Source: Gordoniibacillus kamchatkensis (GTDB lineage Bacteria; Bacillota; Bacilli; Paenibacillales; NBRC-103111). Taken from it: a stretch of DNA of 63,081 nt. The position numbers were made by a program, and so were the translations under genes. The DNA is taken from contig NZ_JXAK01000044.1 of the NCBI RefSeq assembly GCF_000829455.1, forward strand, positions 1 to 63,081, given 5' to 3'. The notes beneath the pieces are model-generated. The model ran no database searches and was not told where the DNA came from. It saw nothing but the letters and a program-made list of their open reading frames with translations. This document shows, in pieces, positions 1-7,280 of this stretch; the first letter of the stretch is position 1; each line of letters begins with the position of its first letter.

Positions 1-174
1 GCCCTGATTTTGCGGAATAATGATTTGCGCAGTCAATTGAATTTGGTTGTTCTCCGCCTTGTCGAATACAAGCGCCGTAACGAGAGCGAGATCGTTCAGC
101 TCCGTACGGTCCCAGCAGCCGGGCAGCAGCGACAACAACGCGCTGAAGATCGCGAGCCTGATCAACGATTTCAT
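1..174 (-). CDS. Ger(x)C family spore germination lipoprotein, N-terminal part (cut by window edge)
   Basis: Third gene of the germinant-receptor operon, read from the ATG at 174 and running off the left edge, so only 58 residues are visible. It opens with a short signal peptide followed by the lipobox-like LLPGC and then WDRTELND, the signature found just after the lipidated cysteine in GerC-type proteins. GerC subunits are anchored to the outer face of the spore inner membrane and work with GerA and GerB subunits. The start overlaps the stop of the GerB gene by four bases (ATGA), which implies translational coupling. The family call is sure; the germinant is unknown. Confidence 0.9.
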   Translation of the reverse strand, partial: MKSLIRLAIFSALLSLLPGCWDRTELNDLALVTALVFDKAENNQIQLTAQIIIPQNQG

Positions 175-1277
175 GGGGCTTGCTCCCCCTTACCGGTTCT
201 TTGGGGTTTGCGCAGAACGGCCGCAATAAGGAGAACGAGCGGAATGACGACCAAAAACGCCGGCAGGTAGAAAGGGATTGCGTATCTGATAACGGATGCC
301 ATGACCGGGAAGCTCGGCAAATCGAACAGGCTGAACGCAACGATCAGAATGCCGATCGGTAAAACCGTGGGACGGTAATCCGATAAAGTAAAGCATTGTG
401 CGAAAGAAAGGACGGTCGCATAAAAAAACATGCTGATTTTCACAAAATTGCCGACGACCCACATGGCTAACAGTACTGCCTCCAGATTTTCGAAGAAATC
501 GCCAAGCCGGATATAGCGGAAAGCGATCAGCATGGGGGAAGTTTTATTGCCTGTATCGATACCAAACACAGAATAAGTCATCAAATTCACATACGTCATA
601 CTTAACACAATGACGATGAGCGAAATAAGGCCCCATTTTTTTCCTTGATCCGGACAAGTCAGGGTAGGGAGCAAAAAGGTCATTAAAAAGAACTCCGAAA
701 GCCAAGCCTGCGGTGTGGCCGTCCCCTTCAGCACAGGAACGAATCCGCGATGAAGAACGGGAAGCAGGTTTCCTGTGTCGAGGTCGGGGATGAGAAGCAA
801 AAGAAAAAATAGAGGCAAAATAAAGATTGGCGTGAAGATCACCGCGCTTCTGGCCAACATTTCCACTCCGCCTCGCACGGCTAATGCGGCGAGCAGGACG
901 ATCGAGGCAATGATGAGTATAATCGGGGTTTTGAACAGAAAATTTCCTTTCACGAATTCGGCATACTCCCGGGAAATGAAGCCGGTGACATGCATAAAAA
1001 ACAGAAAGTATGCGATGCCGAGCATTTTTCCGGGTATTTTCCCGACGATATGCTCGCTGGACTCGATTATCGTTTGTTTCGGGTAAAGCTCGTGGAGCCG
1101 GGTCGTCACAAAAATGGCGAGAAAACCCGATAACGAGGCGACAATACCCGTCAGCCAAAGATCGTTGTTGGCATATTGGGCCGTGATGGTCGGAAGTGCA
1201 AGGAATCCCGTTGCCAAGACAGTCGGATACATCATAATCGCCATTTGGAAGGCCGAAATTCGCCCTTTCTCCAACAT
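171..1277 (-). CDS. GerAB/ArcD/ProY family spore germination permease
   Basis: Integral membrane subunit of a nutrient germinant receptor, 368 residues with about ten hydrophobic segments, the usual size for GerB-type proteins of the amino acid-polyamine-organocation superfamily. The N-terminus (ISAFQMAIMMYPTVLATGF) is typical of the family. GerB subunits are thought to bind the small-molecule germinant in the spore inner membrane. It lies 21 bases downstream of the GerA gene and overlaps the GerC gene by four bases, so the three form one operon. The sequence does not show which germinant is recognised. Confidence 0.92.
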   Translation of the reverse strand: MLEKGRISAFQMAIMMYPTVLATGFLALPTITAQYANNDLWLTGIVASLSGFLAIFVTTRLHELYPKQTIIESSEHIVGKIPGKMLGIAYFLFFMHVTGFISREYAEFVKGNFLFKTPIILIIASIVLLAALAVRGGVEMLARSAVIFTPIFILPLFFLLLLIPDLDTGNLLPVLHRGFVPVLKGTATPQAWLSEFFLMTFLLPTLTCPDQGKKWGLISLIVIVLSMTYVNLMTYSVFGIDTGNKTSPMLIAFRYIRLGDFFENLEAVLLAMWVVGNFVKISMFFYATVLSFAQCFTLSDYRPTVLPIGILIVAFSLFDLPSFPVMASVIRYAIPFYLPAFLVVIPLVLLIAAVLRKPQRTGKGEQAP

Positions 1278-1298
1278 CGCCTTTCACCACTTTTCGGA

Positions 1299-2801
1299 TT
1301 ATGAGTCATCTCCCCGCGCTGGTCCAGGCTTTTGCCCGGTTGGCTGCCGGTATTTGTTATACTTCCCCGTCAAACGGGGACGCGTATCCAGTTTCCACCA
1401 AGGAGCCCGGACCAAAACATCCTTCAATTCGGACATATGGGGAGTGGCTATGGTCGACAAGTAAGGAACGCCGAACGAACGCAAGCTGCACAGATGGAGC
1501 ACGAGGATGATAATGCCCATCATGACGCCGAGCAAACCGAGCGACCCCCCCAATAGGATGAGCGGAAAACGAAGTAGCCGTACGGCGATCCCGGCGATAT
1601 AACGCGGAATCATGAAGGAAGCGATGCCGGTGATGGCAACCACGATCACCATCGGCGCCGACACAAGGCCGGCTTGAACCGCCGCTTGGCCGATGACGAG
1701 CGCACCGACGATGCTGACTGCGGCACCTACCTGCTTGGGCAAGCGCACGCCCGCTTCCCGCAGCGCCTCGAAGGCGATCTCCATAATGAGCGCTTCGATC
1801 AGCGCCGGAAACGGCACCGCTTCCCGCGAGCTCGCCATGCTGATCAGCAGGGAGCCCGGGACCATTTCCTGATGATACGTAAGTATCGCCACATACAGCG
1901 AAGGCAGCAGCAGGGAAATCAAAATAAAGCTGTAACGGAGCCACCGAAGAACGGTGGAAACGAGAAACCGTTGATAATAATCTTCATGCGACTGAAATAA
2001 AGTGAAAAGCGTGATGGGAGCGATTAAGGCAAACGGCGACCCCTCCGTCAAAATGGCAATCCGCCCCTCAAGCAAACAGCTGCAAACGACGTCGGGCCGT
2101 TCGGTGTTCAGCAGCTGCGGAAACGGCGAGTACCCCTGGTCCTCGATCAGCTCCTCGATATACCCGCTTTCCATGATGCCGTCGATCCGTATGCGGCTCA
2201 GCCGGGTTCTGGCTTCCTCCACCAGCGTTTTGTCCGTGAGTCCTTCAATGTACACGAGAACGACATTGGTGCGCGTGTATTCGCCGAGTTTTACCGCTTC
2301 CATTCTCAGCAGGTGGCTTTTGATGATACGGCGGATTTGCGACGTATTGACGCGCAGCGTTTCGGTAAAGCCTTCGCGCGGTCCCCTGATTCCCGTCTCC
2401 GCCACAGGCTCTTCAATCGACCGTTTTTCCCATTTCGTGAGGCCCAAAGCGGCGCCGCATGCTTCGTTATCCCACAGCAGAACCGGGTACCCGTTCGAAA
2501 GATGCTCAAGGCATTCCGCAAACGTGGTGAATTCCTTCGTTTGGGAGACGAAAATGCACGCGGCGGCAAGTTGCCCGATGCCGTCGACTACGCCGAGGTC
2601 TTCCCGCATGAGCGGAGCGATGACATACTCTTCAATTCCGGACGTATCGGACAAGCCTTCGATATAGACGAGCAGGGCGTTCACGGTGCCGCCGACGAGA
2701 AAAGAGCGGTAGACGACATCCGAACAATTGGGATATAGCGAGCGGAGCATTTGCTCATTTTGCTGCAAATCCGGGAAAAGGTTTTGCTGTAGGTCAATCA
2801 T
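1299..2801 (-). CDS. GerA family spore germination protein
   Basis: First gene of the receptor operon; 501 residues from the chosen start. A hydrophilic N-terminal half contains two similar stretches (ALLVYIEGLSD and VVLVYIEGLTD), matching the duplicated soluble subdomains of GerA-type proteins. A C-terminal membrane domain of about five hydrophobic segments starts near residue 300 and holds the family stretch SREAVPFPALIEALIMEIAFE. The ATG at 2801 follows GAAGGGAAC; an in-frame ATG at 2867 would add 22 residues but lacks a good ribosome binding site. Together with the GerB and GerC genes it forms a complete tricistronic receptor. Confidence 0.92.
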   Translation of the reverse strand: MIDLQQNLFPDLQQNEQMLRSLYPNCSDVVYRSFLVGGTVNALLVYIEGLSDTSGIEEYVIAPLMREDLGVVDGIGQLAAACIFVSQTKEFTTFAECLEHLSNGYPVLLWDNEACGAALGLTKWEKRSIEEPVAETGIRGPREGFTETLRVNTSQIRRIIKSHLLRMEAVKLGEYTRTNVVLVYIEGLTDKTLVEEARTRLSRIRIDGIMESGYIEELIEDQGYSPFPQLLNTERPDVVCSCLLEGRIAILTEGSPFALIAPITLFTLFQSHEDYYQRFLVSTVLRWLRYSFILISLLLPSLYVAILTYHQEMVPGSLLISMASSREAVPFPALIEALIMEIAFEALREAGVRLPKQVGAAVSIVGALVIGQAAVQAGLVSAPMVIVVAITGIASFMIPRYIAGIAVRLLRFPLILLGGSLGLLGVMMGIIILVLHLCSLRSFGVPYLSTIATPHMSELKDVLVRAPWWKLDTRPRLTGKYNKYRQPTGQKPGPARGDDS

Positions 2802-2921
2802 TGGGATAAGTTCCCTTCGACAAGTTCGATACTTTGTAGAGTAAACGTTCCTTTCCTTTTTATGCATGGAGCCGGCCGAAATTTAGGATCGAGGAGGGAG
2901 GCGCTTGTATGACATACTGGA

Positions 2922-2950
2922 TTGACAACTCAACTCGCTGCGCATATTAT
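2922..2950 (+). promoter_or_regulatory. SigA-type promoter of the hydrolase gene
   Basis: TTGACA at 2922-2927 and TATTAT at 2945-2950, separated by exactly 17 bases. It sits 50 bases before the alpha/beta hydrolase start, and the IclR-type operator begins two bases after the -10 box, so a bound regulator would cover the transcription start. Confidence 0.75.
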
Positions 2951-2951
2951 T

Positions 2952-2975
2952 GAAACTATGTTTCGTATATAAAAC
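2952..2975 (+). promoter_or_regulatory. Predicted IclR-family operator, copy 1
   Basis: Contains the perfect palindrome GAAACTATGTTTC followed by GTATATAAAAC, the latter making a second, imperfect palindrome with the preceding GTTT. Identical at 21 of 24 positions to the site at 4816-4839, which lies in the same place relative to the other promoter of this cluster. IclR-family operators are often GAAAC/GTTTC-type palindromes, so the regulator at 3874 is the natural candidate. Overlap with the start region suggests repression relieved by an effector; that is inference. Confidence 0.7.
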
Positions 2976-2999
2976 AACCTAAAAGCGGAGGAATACAAG

Positions 3000-3797
3000 A
3001 TGCCTTACGCACAAGCGGGAGACCTGTCGATCTATTACGAAATTAGCGGGAACGGATTTCCTCTGCTGCTGCTTCATGGCATGAGCAACAATTCCCAGTC
3101 CTGGGTGCAGCAGCTTGCCGAATTGCAGCATCATTTTACCGTCATAGCCTGGGACGCTCCCGGTTACGGCCGGAGCTCGGACCCGAAGGAACAATTCCGC
3201 AGCTTTGAGCAGTTCGCTGACGTCTTGAAAGCGTTTATCGACAAACTTGGATACAAAGCTATCTACCTGCTTGGCCATTCGATGGGCGCCGCCATTGCCA
3301 TTGAGTTAAGCAGCCGGTACCCGGAGCTGGTGAAAGCGCTTATTCTGGCCGATGCCACGCGAGGGGCTTCCGCTTTAAGCGCAGAAGAGAACGAGCGAAG
3401 GCTGCAAAACAGGCTGAAGAACATCGGTACGCTGACTCCGGCGGAAATCGCCGACAGACGGATCGGCGACATGCTGGCACCGCAAGCAGCGGAGGAGGTT
3501 CGGGAACGGGCGAAGTCCATCATGGCCCAAATTCGGCCCGCCGGGTATAAATCGGTTGCCTATTCGCTGTCGAACGCCTATCAGACCGAGCTTTTGCCGC
3601 GCATCTCCATGCCTGCGTTGCTCATCTACGGGGAACTGGACAAAGTAACTCCGGTTAGCGACGGGCTCATTTTCCATCGCCAAATAGCCCATTCCCTGTT
3701 TCGCATCGTTCCTAACGCCGGCCATTTGTGCTATCAGGAAGATCCGAAAACGTTCAACGGGTTCGTTATCGAATTTCTGACGGGAAAGCAATCGTGA
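3000..3797 (+). CDS. Alpha/beta-fold hydrolase
   Basis: A 265-residue hydrolase with the complete catalytic triad: nucleophile in GHSMG (Ser94), Asp214 in GELDKVTP and His242 in NAGHLCYQE, and the oxyanion motif HGMSNN near residue 26. No signal peptide, so cytoplasmic. Size and fold match meta-cleavage-product hydrolases and 3-oxoadipate enol-lactonases. Because it lies next to an extradiol dioxygenase and a Rieske dioxygenase and shares their operator, hydrolysis of a ring-cleavage product is a reasonable guess, but the substrate cannot be read from the sequence. The ATG follows AGCGGAGGAA. It has its own regulated promoter and precedes the IclR gene by 77 bases. Confidence 0.85.
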   Translation: MPYAQAGDLSIYYEISGNGFPLLLLHGMSNNSQSWVQQLAELQHHFTVIAWDAPGYGRSSDPKEQFRSFEQFADVLKAFIDKLGYKAIYLLGHSMGAAIAIELSSRYPELVKALILADATRGASALSAEENERRLQNRLKNIGTLTPAEIADRRIGDMLAPQAAEEVRERAKSIMAQIRPAGYKSVAYSLSNAYQTELLPRISMPALLIYGELDKVTPVSDGLIFHRQIAHSLFRIVPNAGHLCYQEDPKTFNGFVIEFLTGKQS

Positions 3798-3820
3798 CGG
3801 GTTGCGGCAGCCGCTTCCTC

Positions 3821-3849
3821 TTGGTTAGCGTTTAAAATATTGGTATGAT
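3821..3849 (+). promoter_or_regulatory. Possible promoter of the IclR gene
   Basis: TTGGTT at 3821-3826 and TATGAT at 3844-3849 with a 17-base spacer, in the short gap before the regulator gene. The -35 match is only partial and no copy of the 24-nt operator is present here, so the regulator may also be read from the upstream promoter. Confidence 0.35.
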
Positions 3850-3873
3850 AAAGGTGCTTTTGCGGTTTTATTC

Positions 3874-4695
3874 ATGTTCATTCATTTCCGAAATAAGGAC
3901 GTGACGGTCGTTGTGACAACGGAAAAAGACCGGTATTCCTCCAACGCTTTAATACGGGGGCTGGAAATACTGAAAATGTTCAGTGCCGAGGAGCCGACGC
4001 TCTCGCTGAACGAAATCGCCAGCAAGCTTGGCGTGAACCGGACGGTGCCTTTCCGTTTGCTGAGCACGCTGCAAAGCTTCGGGTACGTGCATAAGGACGA
4101 GCAAACGAAACGGTATCAGCTCGCTCCCAAAGTGCTGGAGCTCGGCTTTTCGTACTTGCACTCGCTTCAGCTGCCGGAAATCGCCCAGCCGTATTTGGAG
4201 CAGCTGCGCGACGATACGGGGGCATCGGTATATTTGTCCATTCTCGACGGGGCGGAGGTCGTTTATGTCGGCCATGCCCGGATTGTCGGGTTTAAGGGGA
4301 TATTCGTGAATACCGGAATGCGTTTTCCGGCCCATGCGACCGCAAACGGCAAGCTGCTGCTGGCGTTTCAGCCGCCAGACAAGCTGAGGAGCATATTACG
4401 CGGCGCGGAATTGAAGCCTTATACGCAGCAAACGAAGACGCTGATCGCCGATTTGGAAGCCGAGCTGCGTCTCATCAGGGAGCGCGGCTACGCGATGACG
4501 AACAGCGAATTCCAGCAAGGCATCAGCTCGATTGCGGCCCCGATCTTTAACCAAAGCGGAGCGGTGATGGCAGCGGTCAACGTCGTTGCCGCGGAAACAT
4601 TTTTCGATGACGCGTTTATTCGCGAAAAGGCTTTGCCCAGGCTGCTGGACACGACCGGCAAGCTGTCGGGATTTATGGGCTTCGGCCATCAATAA
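3874..4695 (+). CDS. IclR family transcriptional regulator
   Basis: Winged helix-turn-helix at about residues 20-95 (ALIRGLEILKMF, then LSLNEIASKLGVNRTVPFRLL) followed by an IclR-type effector-binding domain with HATANGKLLLAF and a conserved GYAMTNSEFQQGISSIAAP region. IclR proteins commonly control aromatic-acid catabolism and bind a pathway intermediate. The gene lies between two promoters with near-identical operators (2952 and 4816), so it most likely controls the hydrolase gene and the long catabolic operon. The start is uncertain: the ATG at 3874 has no clear ribosome binding site, while an in-frame GTG at 3913 lies 13 bases after AAGGA and would remove 13 residues. A terminator follows. 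Confidence 0.88.
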   Translation: MFIHFRNKDVTVVVTTEKDRYSSNALIRGLEILKMFSAEEPTLSLNEIASKLGVNRTVPFRLLSTLQSFGYVHKDEQTKRYQLAPKVLELGFSYLHSLQLPEIAQPYLEQLRDDTGASVYLSILDGAEVVYVGHARIVGFKGIFVNTGMRFPAHATANGKLLLAFQPPDKLRSILRGAELKPYTQQTKTLIADLEAELRLIRERGYAMTNSEFQQGISSIAAPIFNQSGAVMAAVNVVAAETFFDDAFIREKALPRLLDTTGKLSGFMGFGHQ

Positions 4696-4707
4696 AACGA
4701 TATGAGG

Positions 4708-4745
4708 ACCAGGATAAGCGGCTGCTTATATCCTGGTTTTTCTTT
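4708..4745 (+). terminator. Rho-independent terminator after the IclR gene
   Basis: Stem ACCAGGATAAGC / GCTTATATCCTGGT with one bulge and a GGCT-type loop, followed by a T-rich tail. It separates the regulator from the downstream operon, which has its own promoter. Confidence 0.75.
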
Positions 4746-4773
4746 TTGCTATAAATTTGTTATCGCTTACATA

Positions 4774-4803
4774 TTGACACGTTCGTTGCAGTGGATTTAC
4801 AAT
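4774..4803 (+). promoter_or_regulatory. SigA-type promoter of the catabolic operon
   Basis: TTGACA at 4774-4779 and TACAAT at 4798-4803 with an 18-base spacer. The predicted operator starts 13 bases after the -10 box. The genes from 4871 to 17695 all point the same way with short gaps, so this is probably the main promoter for about 13 kb. Confidence 0.7.
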
Positions 4804-4815
4804 TGATACATATAC

Positions 4816-4839
4816 GAAACATTGTTTTGTATATAAAAC
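4816..4839 (+). promoter_or_regulatory. Predicted IclR-family operator, copy 2
   Basis: Contains GAAACATTGTTTT followed by GTATATAAAAC. It differs from the copy at 2952-2975 at only three positions, and the last eleven bases are identical. The copy lies between the promoter and the cupin start codon. Confidence 0.7.
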
Positions 4840-4870
4840 ATAATACTGATGCTGAAAGGTGGACACTTCG

Positions 4871-5401
4871 ATGTCTGTACAGAAAATGACGGCTGAAGAA
4901 TTCGAAAAAACATATGTGGCACGACTGAGCAACCGCAAGCTGGACTGGAACGTTCTGAAATTCCAGGAGGAGATCGACCCGCGCTACAAGCGCGCGCAAA
5001 TGCGTTACATCGGCCGCGGTGCAACCGCTAACAACGATGCGAACGTCATCCAGGCGGACCATTTTACGCTCAGCACGATGGTGCTGCCGCAAGGCTGCAT
5101 TGGGCCGCTTCATCTGCATGACGACGTCGAGGAAGTGTTCTTCGTTATCAAAGGAAAAATTAACGCTATGGTGGAGCTGAACGGCGAGACGGTCGAAATC
5201 CCGCTCGGCGAAAGAGACTGCATCAGCTGTCCGCCGGGCGTGCAGCGCGGCGTCAAAAACGTAGGCGACGAAGAAGCGCTCATGCTCGTTATGCTGGGAG
5301 CAAGCAAGCCGAACCTTCCGACTTACCCGCCGGGAAGCGCGCTGGAAGAGCTGCGAATCAAGCGGGCGAAAGAGCGCGAAGCGATTATCAAAAATTCATA
5401 A
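4871..5401 (+). CDS. Cupin domain-containing protein
   Basis: 176 residues with one cupin barrel in the C-terminal two thirds. The metal-binding motif 1 is visible as PLHLHDDVEEVFFVIKG (His, His, Glu) and motif 2 as CPPGVQRGVKNVGDEE, where the usual His of motif 2 appears replaced, so metal binding may be incomplete. The ATG at 4871 is chosen because GAAAGGTGG lies eight bases upstream; a GTG at 4859 overlaps that site. First gene of the operon and directly behind the IclR-type operator. Small cupins in such operons include isomerases, dioxygenases and decarboxylases; the reaction is not determinable here. Confidence 0.82.
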   Translation: MSVQKMTAEEFEKTYVARLSNRKLDWNVLKFQEEIDPRYKRAQMRYIGRGATANNDANVIQADHFTLSTMVLPQGCIGPLHLHDDVEEVFFVIKGKINAMVELNGETVEIPLGERDCISCPPGVQRGVKNVGDEEALMLVMLGASKPNLPTYPPGSALEELRIKRAKEREAIIKNS

Positions 5402-5510
5402 CCTCGAACTATTCCCTATATGGAGGTCCGCAAGACCTCCATCTTTCACAAAGAGCCGCGGCGTTCCGCCGCTTGGCCCGAGATTTCGCAAAAAGAAGGC
5501 GGTGTTGCAC

Positions 5511-6407
5511 GTGATTGGCATCACTCATTTGAGACATATAGCATTACGCACCCCCGTGCTGAAGGAGCAGGCCGATTTCTACGAGCAAGTATGGGGGCTT
5601 GACAAAGTGGACGAAACGGAAGACGCCGTCTGCTTTCGCGGAGCGGGCCCGGAGCATCACATTTTGAGCCTGCACCGCGACGATTCGGTAGGCCTGCACC
5701 ATCTATCGTTCGGCATGGTGGATAAGCAAGCGGTCGACCGGGCCGCGGAGCTTCTTGCCGCGAAGGGCGTGCGCATCGTAACGCCTCCGCAATATTTGGA
5801 CGAAGCGGGCAAAGGCTACGGGCTTCGCTTCGCCGATCCGGAGAACCGGGTCATCGAACTGTCGTGCTGGGTCGAGATTCATACTTCCGAATGGAAGCGC
5901 AAAAACATGAATCCGGTCTATTTGAACCATGTCGTCCTCAATACCGTCGATATCGACCGGGCGGTTGAATTTTATACCGGCGTGCTCGGCTTCAAGGTGT
6001 CGGACTGGAGCGAGCATCAGATGGTGTTTATCCGCTGCAACAAGCGCCACCACTCGATTTCCTTTAACCAGGCGGCGCATACGTCCGTCAACCATATCGC
6101 TTATGAAGTGGGTACTGTCGACGAATTGATGCGCGGGATCAGCAACGTCAGAAAAGCCGGGCTGAAAGAAATTTGGGGTCCGGGCAGACACGGTCCCGGC
6201 AACAACGTGTTCTGCTATTTTCAAGATCCTGCGGGCTATGTGATGGAGTACACGTGTTATTTGGACACGATCGAGGACGAATCGAAATGGGAAGCGAAAG
6301 TGTGGAAGCGCGTTCCCCATCTGATGGACCGCTGGATGGTCGCAGGTCCTCCGTCGCCGGAAACCCGCGCTGCGATGGCGGGAAAACCGGACCCGGGCTG
6401 GGCGTAA
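5511..6407 (+). CDS. VOC family protein, likely type I extradiol ring-cleavage dioxygenase
   Basis: About 298 residues made of two VOC modules, the architecture and length of catechol 2,3-dioxygenase-type enzymes. The second module keeps the Fe(II) 2-His-1-Glu facial triad pattern: YLNHVVLNTVD, SVNHIAYEV and GYVMEYTCY. The first module is the degenerate structural repeat. Such enzymes open a catecholic ring next to the two hydroxyls. In this operon, with a Rieske dioxygenase and a dihydrodiol-dehydrogenase-like SDR, the role would be ring cleavage. The start is a GTG at 5511 about 11 bases after AGAAGG; GTG 5502 and TTG 5505 are in-frame alternatives. Substrate unknown. Confidence 0.82.
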   Translation: MIGITHLRHIALRTPVLKEQADFYEQVWGLDKVDETEDAVCFRGAGPEHHILSLHRDDSVGLHHLSFGMVDKQAVDRAAELLAAKGVRIVTPPQYLDEAGKGYGLRFADPENRVIELSCWVEIHTSEWKRKNMNPVYLNHVVLNTVDIDRAVEFYTGVLGFKVSDWSEHQMVFIRCNKRHHSISFNQAAHTSVNHIAYEVGTVDELMRGISNVRKAGLKEIWGPGRHGPGNNVFCYFQDPAGYVMEYTCYLDTIEDESKWEAKVWKRVPHLMDRWMVAGPPSPETRAAMAGKPDPGWA

Positions 6408-6462
6408 AAACGGCTCCGGCATACAAGCAATCGGCCGGAGCGAGAAAAGGAGTCGTTTTGCG

Positions 6463-7255
6463 ATGGATTTGGGATTGCAAAATAAAACGGCCGTCATTAT
6501 GGGCGGAACTTCGGGCGTCGGCCTCAAGGCGGCGGAAATGTTTTTGCAGGAAGGAGCCAAGGTCGCGGTATGCGGACGGAGTCCGGAACGGATGGAGAAC
6601 GCCCGCCGCCATTTGCTCGCTTTCGGCCCGGAAGAGCGCATTTTCGCCCAAACGTGCGACGTTACGAAAAAAGCCCGATGTAAACGCATTCGTCGAAGCG
6701 GCGGCCGGTGCCCTGGGCGGCATCGATATTTTGATCAACGCGGCGGGACAAAGCGTGATGGGTTACTTTTTCGACATTACCGACGAGCAGTGGCAGGAGC
6801 AAATCGATCTGAAATATTTTTCCGTGATTCACGCGGTTCGCGCCGCCTATCCTTATTTGAAGCAAGCGGGCGGCGGCCGAATTGTCAACATTAACGCTAC
6901 TCTCGCGAAAGAGCCGGAGCGCCACATGGTGGCAACCGCCGCGACAAGAGCGGGGTTGCTGAACTTGAGCAAGACGCTGGCCCACGAGCTGGCGCCCGAC
7001 AACATTTTGGTCAATTCGGTCAGCCTGGGGCTGATTCGGACGGATCAATGGGAACGCAGACGGAAGAAGAACGCTCCCGATATGGCCCCCGCCGAGTATT
7101 ACGCCGATCTGGCGCAGAAGCGGAATATTCCGCTCGGCCGAGTCGGGGAGGCGGAGGAAGTGGCTTCGGTTATTTTGTTCCTGTCCTCGGCGCGGGCCAG
7201 TTATGTGTCGGGCAGTACGGTCGAAGTAGCCGGAGGCATCGGCAAAGCGTTGTAA
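6463..7255 (+). CDS. SDR family oxidoreductase with atypical active site (frameshifted in this sequence)
   Basis: NAD(P)-binding Rossmann protein; the motif GGTSGVG at about residue 14 is in the first frame, and NAAG and the C-terminal part are in another. The frame breaks in a run of six A at 6667-6672; removing one A joins CDVTKK to PDVNAFVEAAAG and gives a normal 263-residue SDR. The catalytic Tyr-x3-Lys is absent: the aligned region reads HMVATAATRAGLLNLSK, with Arg where Lys is expected and no Tyr four residues before it. It may therefore use another mechanism or another reaction. The ATG follows AAAAGGAG by ten bases. Fifth gene of the region, 26 bases before the TPP enzyme. Confidence 0.8.
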
Positions 7256-7280
7256 AGCTATGGAGAAGGAAGGAACCATA

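Noticed and set aside
6667-6672. Programmed ribosomal frameshift in the SDR gene
   Set aside because: The needed shift is +1 (one base skipped), not the -1 slip favoured by A-runs, and similar breaks occur all over the window in unrelated contexts.
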